From Orthonyx spaldingii (taxonomy: Eukaryota; Chordata; Aves; Passeriformes; Orthonychidae): a stretch of DNA of 64,000 nt. How positions within the stretch are numbered: the first letter of the stretch is position 1; each line of letters begins with the position of its first letter. The stretch covers positions 1,331,345 to 1,395,344 of the forward strand of contig VZTJ01003574.1 in assembly GCA_013397795.1 (NCBI GenBank). The letters run 5' to 3'. Positions 56,770 to 64,000 of this stretch are shown one piece after another. The notes under the pieces were generated by a model, which was not told where the DNA came from, did not search any database, and worked only from the letters and a program-made list of their open reading frames with translations. Both the position numbers and the translations under genes were made by a program.

Positions 56770-59320
56770 ATAATTTCTTCTGGAGTCTGAGGGTGCCTCT
56801 TAAATGTCTTCTCTTACCAAAGCATCCTCTTTGGAGTCCCTGTGCTCACAGACTGATCACCTGTAATAACATAGGACTTGCCAAGTTAATGTGGAGTGTG
56901 GGTGGTTTGGGGACCAAAGTAATGGGTGAAACCCATTTCAGACAAATCAGATTGTCTGAAAACTTGATGTTTGGGGTTGCCTTTCCTTGAAGGCTGGCAG
57001 GTGTGGAGCATGCAAGAGCAGAGCCTTGGGGAGGGCACTGGAGCCACACTCCATGTGTCTCTTAGGGACTGAGGAGTCAGATGAGGACCACAGATGTCTG
57101 GGCTTTGCTCTTGGCTCATGGGCTGTGTTCTTGCAAGTCATTAACCAGGAAAATTCACAGAAATTCTGTTTTCTCCAGAAACCCCAGAAATGAACAGATC
57201 TGAGCCTTTTGTGTGATGCCCCACTGACAGAAGTGTGGGGTGGGTTACTGTCCTGACAGCCAGGGCAGGTGACCTGAATCCCTTGGGGCTTTTTTTGGGG
57301 AAAAAAAGCGGTTGCTGGAGTAGAGCTAGAATGGAGTAATGGCATAAATGGACATAGAGCTTCTGGAATAGACTGCTGTTAGGAATTTCCTAGTGCCATG
57401 GAAGAAAGGAGGAACCTGGGCAGAGCCGGGACCCCAGGGAGAGCTGCAAAAAGCAAAGTGGAAGCCTGGAGATTAACCCAGTCGGTCTGGAGGGACTGTG
57501 CACAGCCCTTTCCTTAGTCTCTCAGTGTACTCCTGCAGCTTCAGCCTCGAAACTGCTTTGTTTAACCATGAAAGGAAAAGGGAGGCTGGAGCTGGGGGTG
57601 TCTGTGCTCTGGCTCTTGAATTCATTGCCAGCTGCCTGGAGCAAGTGGAGTTGCTGTCTACTTCAGCTCATTATAAGGTCTGGAGAAAGAAGAGGGGGGA
57701 GTAAGTAGATTCCCAACATTTCAGACAGTCTCATCCTGTTCCTGAGCTGTGTGATGTGCCACCCTCCAGATCCTGGGCACCTGCCTGCCTGTACCTTTAC
57801 TTTTGCTGGCTCCACCAAGAGGAGGAGTTTGGATGGTATGAGCCTGGTGGGTGTTTCTGTCTCCTCAGTCCCAGGTGAAACGGAGGAGGTTCTGGGCATG
57901 TGTTTGCCATGTGGAAGCTGCTTGTTTACTGTTTGTGTTTGGTGCTGCTCTGAGACCCAGGGCAGATGTGTCTTGAGAAATTGCTTCTGCACCCCCTGGT
58001 CTCTTCCTTTGTCCTCATGGCCAGGTCTGCAACAAACCACCACTTCCAGGCAGGGTCTTTCACTTGTAATGAAGCTCCTGCAAAGAAAGGGTTTTGTCCC
58101 GTGGGAAGCATGATTCAGCTCCTAAGGATCATGCAAGCTTGGGTAGGTGCCAGACATGCTTAGCATGGAATTTGCAGTTAAGTGTGGAGTCTGCTACCTC
58201 CTTGGGGAGGTCCAGCTCTCCTTGGAGGGTTCTCTGTTCCCATATGTCTCCATGCCTGGAGCTGAAGGTATTTGCAAGTAGCCTGAGGATAAAAAGAGAA
58301 GCAGAATCCTATTTGCTTTGTGGTTTTCTTCATGTACCTTACTTAAGAAAAGATAAGACATGAGGATTTTTTTCTTTTTGGCTAATCTCAGATGATGGCA
58401 ATAAGCTCTTCCCCTTGACCCTGTTGCACACGAGTCTGCAGGCAGGTGGAGTTAACAAGTCACAAAATCATCTGAGGAGGTGACTGAGGGGTCACTTGGT
58501 GGTTGTGAAGTCTTGTGGTGGGACTGATTCCTTCTTGTTGGGGCAGCGCTGATGCCAACAGCACTTCCCTTGGTTCTGGTTTTGTTCACTGTAGTTGTGT
58601 GATGTGGCTTGGATGGGCAGGCCTGTGGTCACTGCTGCTGCTGCTTTGGGTGCACACATTCAAATCCAGATAATTGCACTGCCCTTCAGGATAATCCTGG
58701 TATAGATTTGTGCCTCTACCCATCACAGCCTGGCCAAGTTCTGGACTGGTTGTACAAATCCTCATTTCTTGAGGGTGCCAAATGACTATGGCTTGATTAG
58801 AGATGCAGGTTTTATCCTGCTTCATGTGATCCCCTTGTTCCCGTTCCTGGTACCTGGGGCTGCCCTGCTGCCCCAGTGCTGCCAGGCCCTGCACTCAGCA
58901 AGCCCTGTGGGCAGTGCAGAGGGCTGGGAGTGGGCAGGGAGTTGGGCTTGCACTTGCCAAGTTCAGCAGGTGGCTTTGGGGAGGCGGTCAGTGGGCTTTG
59001 GGGATGCCTTTGGGTGAGGGAGGGCACAGCAGCAAGCGTGGAGGCTCTGCTTGTGCCACAGGAGAGGCTCAGCAGAGGCAGGGATGGGCAGCTCAGCATT
59101 TGAGTGAGAGGGTGGATGCTCATTGCCTGTAAAGATGAAGGCAGGCAGCTATAGAGCCAGTGGTGTGGGCAGCAGGTTGAGTGCATTTCTGGTTTTTTCT
59201 GGTTGCAAAGCCTTTCTTCACTTGCTCCCCTCCTTTCCAAAGCTTATATTGTTACCTAATCCACATTGCTAGAATTCTCTGTTAGAGGATCAGCTTTTCT
59301 GTGGGAAGACTGCTGTACTC
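56770..59320. other. Unique intronic sequence before the exon
   Basis: No repeat recognised between the last CR1 and the acceptor region. Several overlapping frames of 60-142 codons on both strands show no domain. Confidence 0.5.
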
Positions 59321-59365
59321 CTCACTAATATTGACTGTCTTTCTTTCTCTTGCTTCCCTTCTTAG
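59321..59365 (+). other. CACNA2D2: 3' splice acceptor with branch-point candidates
   Basis: A pyrimidine-rich tract (about 59335-59363, mostly T and C with TTTCTTTCTC) ends in TTAG at 59365. Two YTNAY branch-point matches sit upstream: CTAAT with the A at 59328, 38 bases from the exon, and TTGAC with the A at 59334, 32 bases away. Both distances are normal for vertebrate introns. Which adenosine is used cannot be decided from sequence. Confidence 0.8.
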
Positions 59366-59482
59366 ATCTACAATGAGAATAGAAACCTGTTTGAAGTCAA
59401 GGAGAATGTGCCCAGGAAATTGGTGGAGAAGGTCGCAGGGGACATTGAGAGCCTCTTGGCCAAGAAAGTCCGCGCTTTAAAG
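59366..59482 (+). CDS. CACNA2D2: CACNA2D2 internal coding exon (probably exon 3), calcium channel alpha-2/delta-2
   Basis: The exon is 117 bases, 39 whole codons, phase 0 at both ends, flanked by TTAG and GTAAGG. It reads IYNENRNLFEV at the start, KLVEKVAGDIESLL in the middle and VRALK at the end. From memory this matches the N-terminal extracellular part of alpha-2/delta-2, just ahead of the VWA_N and VWA domains. Alpha-2/delta-1 has a quite different 'IYEKYQDL' type start, so the -2 paralogue is favoured. The family product is a GPI-anchored extracellular subunit, cleaved into alpha-2 and delta. It raises surface density of Cav1/Cav2 channels and binds gabapentinoids. This exon encodes part of the alpha-2 chain and contains no metal-binding MIDAS motif, which lies in later exons. 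The frame has no stop or frameshift. The neighbouring exons are outside the window. Confidence 0.93.
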
Positions 59483-59490
59483 GTAAGGAG
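59483..59490 (+). other. CACNA2D2: 5' splice donor (AAG|GTAAGGAG)
   Basis: The exon ends AAG and the intron opens GTAAGGAG, a close match to the vertebrate donor consensus MAG|GTRAGT, differing at intron position 6. It fixes the 3' end of the coding exon. Confidence 0.85.
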
Positions 59491-62400
59491 ATGGGCCTGT
59501 GTGCTGATCCTTTGATGGAGATGTGCAGTTTAAACAAGAGGGTTGATGCTGGTGTGGCATTATGATCTCAGTTTCAAAGTGATTTCTGTGATTGTGTGGC
59601 CTTTTCTGGGAAGTGCATCCTGCAGTTGGACAGATTCATATGGAGCATATGAGGCAAGGATGTGTCATGTGGGGATGTACTCTAGGGATCTTCTTGCTTT
59701 TTATCTCCTCCCACCGTCGTGCGAACACATGGAGGTGCTGCCACAAGAACACAAGTGACAGCAAAAGCCTGGCAGCAAATTTGACCCAGTTCTTGAACTG
59801 GGGGTGTACTGGAAGCAGAGGTACTGCAGTGTCCCTGCTGTCACTCGTGGAAGTGTTTGGGACAAGTGGGGTCTTTCTTGTTTAGATGATGCACTGAAGG
59901 GCTTGTGCCAGTGCCTGGGAGTGGAGCCCTGTGACTGACTGCATGTGTGTCTGCATACTTTTCCAATCTCTTGTGCTATTTTGTAACACTCCTTTTAAAC
60001 TGAGCTCATTTTATCAGCACTGGAGGAAGGTGACCTGATCCATGGTGCCCGCTCGGTAAAACCCAGCAGTGGCTATAACGAGGTGGCAGCAGGGCCATGC
60101 TCTGCCACTGGGGCAGAGACAAGTAATTGCCTTCCTGGAGACATGAAGAACCCTCTCCACTGCAGAGGGGTATGGATACTTTACCTCCAGGAGCTGAAGT
60201 GTCCTCTCTAAAACACACTTTTATCGAGTGGCATGAAATTGTACAATGGGCATCTGGCAGCACGGCCAGCTGGGTGCAGGCTGTAGCTCGTTTCACTGAA
60301 AGGGCATCTGCAGGGCAATAGACAAGGGGAAGGCTTGGAGCAGGTAACACAGCATTGTGTCCACAGAGGCACTGTGGCCAAAAAGACTTGGTCATCCTTC
60401 AACCTGATAGACAGGAATGGGAGCACAGGAAAAAGTGCTGTGGTGAGAGAAGGGATATTGCAGTAACTGAGGTGTAACTAAGGCAGTGAGAGTTTGGAAG
60501 TGGCCTGTGTCCACAGTGGGTAAGAAGTAGCTTGGAGAAGGTACTTAACAGGAATCACAAGACACCCATGTAGGCCAGGGGAGTCTCAAGACTCAAGATA
60601 GGATATCAGTCAAGGGTGGTCAGAGCTTGGCTTGAGTGTCCAGATGGTGTGAGGTTGTCCACAGTGCCTGACAAAGGTGGTAACTGCAGGGACTTGGGTG
60701 AGAAAGATTGTTGTTCACCCAATTCCTCACTCTGGGAAGTTGAGAATAATCCTACTTGGGACTCACACCAAGTGTTTTAGCTTGAATGGAAGGAGCTGAA
60801 GTGGGACTAAAGAGGTGTAAACTGTCAGCACTGCATTTGGGGTTGTGGAAGTGAAAATCAGGGAGACCAATTTTCTTCTTGATGTGAACTTGCATCCTTG
60901 TGCTCATATAATTTGTGTGCATACTTGAGCATATTTTATATTAAATGTTCCAGAGATGTGCAGCACATATAGATGCTGGAGGAGGACACTGGTGAAGGTA
61001 GCTGCAAACTTGATATGGACCTGGGCAACCCAAGGCCCCCATGGGATGCGCAGGGTAATAACCCTGAGTTACACAGCACGACTCTGCTGAGTGGTTCCAC
61101 TGTGACATTTGAATTTCAGCTCATCAGTCACACTGTTTTTCTTTGCCCTTTGCTCTGAGTCACACAGACTTATAGAGAGTTTGTACATCTTTTGGGGCTA
61201 GATCAAGGGTTGAGCTGGACCCATGGTACAAATAAACCTTGTTTGTTTTCCAACTGTCTTTCTTTTTGTTGAGTTTTTGGGCAGGACTCTGGTGTGCTGT
61301 GAAGGGCTCACCTGATGCAGGACCTGACACAGGAGTGATTCTGGCAGTGCTGGTTAGGTAGCAGCACGTGGTGCTGTCTTTGTAGTGGAAGCAATGATCC
61401 CTTGACCTAAATTAGTCTTTCAAGAGGACTCTGCTTCAGAGTGCACTCTCAGATGGAGCAGACTTTTACATTCAGTTTCCATGTAGATTCTTAGCGTTTT
61501 GGATTGGTGGTACTACCAACAAAATCTGGAAATGGGGAAGTTGATGGAGGAAGAGAAATTGAATCTTCTAAATTTCTTCCACATTTTGCTGAGCTCCTTT
61601 GAAGCAGTGGGACCCCCATAGCTCCTTCCATTCTCCTGCCTGTTTTCTTCTGTCTCAGCTCTCCCTGTAGTTGAATCATCTCTCCTGGAGTCATTTCCTC
61701 CTCTTCTCTCATGACTCACAAGAGTGATGATGACTTCTTGAAACATATTTTTCAGTATCTGAGTCAGGTGGGACTCCATGTATTGGCAAGGGCAGGTGAG
61801 GAGGGAGAAATGGAGCCTCTCCTTGATGTCTGAATTGCCATGTCTCTCGTGTACTCACTCTCTTGAGGAGACATCCCTGTCTCCTTTGCTGCAGGAGAGA
61901 GAGGGGATGCTGCCTGGGGCTTTGCAGGAAGGTGCTCACAAGCCTTTGGGCACACACCGTGGGTGCACAGCTCAGAGCGCTGTTCTGATTAGGTGGTGAT
62001 TCAGTCCAGTCATCAAAGAACCTGTTCTCCTCTGTTTCTAAGTGAAAATATTAATGTGTCTTTATTAAACTATGTGCAGAGCATTATTAATACCATTTCT
62101 TACCTTGTGTGCCGCATTTCTAAGAGGCAGAAATCAAGCACAAGGAAACGGAACCCGTCTGGCCCTGACAGCCAAGGTGCAGCACCATGGCGTGGATCTG
62201 GCACTAACAGGACACTCTGATTTCCCATGTGCGTTTTGGAGGTGTGCTGGAGCCAGGGGTGTGTGGCAGAGAGGGTAATTGCTTCCTAAAATAAGGCATC
62301 TACAAGGGACTGGTTATTTGGATGCTGTCTCTTTTTCTTCCAGAGCATCATATCAGATGACAGTCTCATCATGGGACAAAAAAATTCCTAGGAAGATGTT

Positions 62401-64000
62401 TTTGCAATCCCCCCACCTGTTCCACCTGGCACTAGAGTATCTACAGCTGGATCCTGGGGGCCTCCTGCCCCATGTCCCACACAGTGCCTTCTGTTAGACA
62501 TGGATTTGCATTAGCACTAATTGCCTTTTCCAGTGTCCTTTGTCTATGATGATTTCACTGCTTCAGGCCTGGCTTCCCAGTCTCCTTTGGGCTCTGTGGT
62601 TTCACCTGCATTTTATTGCCAAGCTTTAACAGGAGGGCAGGTAAAAGAGATGGCCTTCAATACCACAAATGCATCTAATTTCCTTTGAACTGGAAGTAAA
62701 AGACTAAGGGGGAGTGACTCCTGAAGGAGATGACGTTGCATTTACCCAGTGTATTGCATTGTGGGGAAGTTCCAGAGCTGCAGGTGAGGTGTAAGGAAGG
62801 GATAGGTGTGTTCCTGGCTGGTAGGGGAGCTTAATGGGCTGCTCCTGTCCACACTCATGAGCTTGTCCTTGTTAGGGCTAAAAAAGACACCTTTCATAAG
62901 ATGTGGAAAGGAACACGGTGCCAGGTTACCAAATGACTACAAATCCCCCTTGGATTTCCTTGTGCTGGGAATCAGAGCTGGCTGGTTCATGGCTTGACAT
63001 CATCTAACACTAGAACTCAACAGCTTGGTTTTTTGCCAAGTAGATTCTTTGTCACTTTTTTCAACTTTATTTCCCATCTTCTCTTGAGTTTTTCAGTGTG
63101 TTCAGATCCCTCTTTGCCTTTGTGCCCAGAGAGATCTCTATAGGCTGGGAGCTTGTTTAAGAGCCCAGATGTTGGAGTTTGTTGTTACTGGAGCACTGAG
63201 TGAGCCAGGGAAAAGCCATCACCTGATGGTGTGCATGGTGTGGGTCCAGATTCCCAAACTCAAGGGGCACTTTCTCTTTCTTTTATAATACTATGTAAGG
63301 TACATGAGCGATGCCTCCAGGTCTATTCTTTCCTGATACTCCACAAACTGGGGGAGAAGGGAGTTGTGATTTGATGGAGGAGGAGGCTGAGAGGTGGAAA
63401 TTTTAGATCCTAGGATATGTTTTAAGATTGTTTCTCCTTTTTATACAGTTCTTGTGAAGGCTGCTTTTGGATGCTGACTGCTTAATTCTTCACATGTTTA
63501 ACCACAGACAATTTGCTTTGCCTCCTGAGAGCGACACATCCCACAGTTTACTGAGTGGGTTATGCCCTGAAGTGAACTATTCATATACTGTGACCAGCCT
63601 GAAGATTACTGTCTGTGCTGGTGGCCTTCCCCCATCTCCAAAAAGAGGCCTGCTGATCCATAAAACATGGTCTGGATGCCTGCAGGCTCTGGCATTGCCC
63701 TGATGGTGACATGGTTGGGCTGGTATTTTTTCCATAGAGCTGATTTAGTTTTGCACATTGTACATCACTGGCACAATCTTTTGAGTTAAGGTGAAGTTCC
63801 TTGCATTTCCTGTGGACCTCACCTGTGTGCAGTGTCAAAAATAACGTGTTGAGCAGAAGTGCAGCAAAGTGGCATTTTGTGTGTCAGAGAATTTACAATG
63901 TGTAGTGTGTGCATCTGTGTGTATTTTATGTAGCTGTATGTGCGTGCAACAGGTTTGGTGCGCCTTGCATGGCTCTGGTGATGAGAGCACTAACAGCACT
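59491..64000 (+). other. CACNA2D2: Start of the next CACNA2D2 intron, mostly unique sequence
   Basis: This follows the donor at 59483. I looked for the next alpha-2/delta-2 exon (RLADAAENFQKAH-type sequence) and did not see it. No CR1 tail is recognisable here. The stretch is unique intronic sequence with a TG-rich degenerate patch near 63885-63945. Frames of up to 129 codons exist on both strands but have no domain or splice support. Confidence 0.7.
63885..63945. repeat. Degenerate TG-rich patch
   Basis: Interrupted GTGTGTGC, TGTGTGTATTTTATG and GTATGTGCGTGC units form a decayed TG microsatellite. Confidence 0.6.

Larger units (their letters stand above)
1..59365 (+). other. CACNA2D2: CACNA2D2 intron upstream of the recognised exon (3' part)
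   Basis: This whole stretch lies upstream of the only recognisable exon and ends in a canonical acceptor (pyrimidine tract then TTAG at 59365). I looked for the preceding alpha-2/delta-2 exon, whose reading should end just before the IYNEN segment, and did not find it, so the intron extends left of the window. Long 5' introns are known for the CACNA2D genes. The numbering (probably intron 2) is from memory and not proven here. Repeats, gap and candidate regulatory blocks inside it are listed separately. No other exon or nested gene could be supported on either strand. Confidence 0.75.

Noticed and set aside
1..64000. CRISPR arrays, tRNA, rRNA or bacterial-type operons
   Set aside because: No spaced direct repeats, no tRNA cloverleaf boxes and no rRNA were seen. 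The content is vertebrate intron.

Overview
The window looks like avian nuclear DNA: almost all of it is intron of one gene, CACNA2D2, read on the + strand. That gene encodes the alpha-2/delta-2 auxiliary subunit of voltage-gated calcium channels. Two lines of evidence support this. A single 117-base exon at 59366-59482 has canonical splice sites and an uninterrupted 39-codon frame that I recognise as alpha-2/delta-2. Scattered 5'-truncated CR1 retrotransposon tails with the bird-type 3' end (a 'CCTTCCAACC..CATTCTGTGATT' motif) point to a bird. I cannot fix the species. One repeat near 32.3-32.8 kb loosely reminds me of songbird sequence, which is weak evidence.

Layout. Positions 1-59365 are the 3' part of a very long intron upstream of the exon. 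Positions 59483-64000 begin the next intron. The intron is mostly unique sequence with no recognisable gene of its own. It carries six clear CR1 tails (15.1-15.4, 20.1-20.6, 41.8-41.9, 49.2-49.5, 50.7-51.0 minus, 56.2-56.8 kb), one much older CR1-like tail (48.5-48.7 kb), and a minus-strand retroelement piece of uncertain class abutting a plus-strand CR1 (41.1-41.9 kb). It also carries an unclassified repeat with internal periodicity (32.3-32.8 kb), several MIR-like ancient SINE relics, a few microsatellites, and one 60-base assembly gap after a long T run (39.45-39.55 kb).

The most interesting non-repeat signals are a 54-base near-perfect hairpin at 10938-10991, an intronic CpG-rich block at about 25955-26475 that could be an alternative promoter, and several CpG-retaining, homeodomain-site-rich segments that could be conserved enhancers (about 6560, 10700, 22070, 33120, 37560, 52550 and 55660). 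None of these can be confirmed without alignment or expression data. I found no convincing undescribed genetic system. The many open reading frames of 60-260 codons lack splice context, known domains and sensible composition, and I treat them as chance frames.
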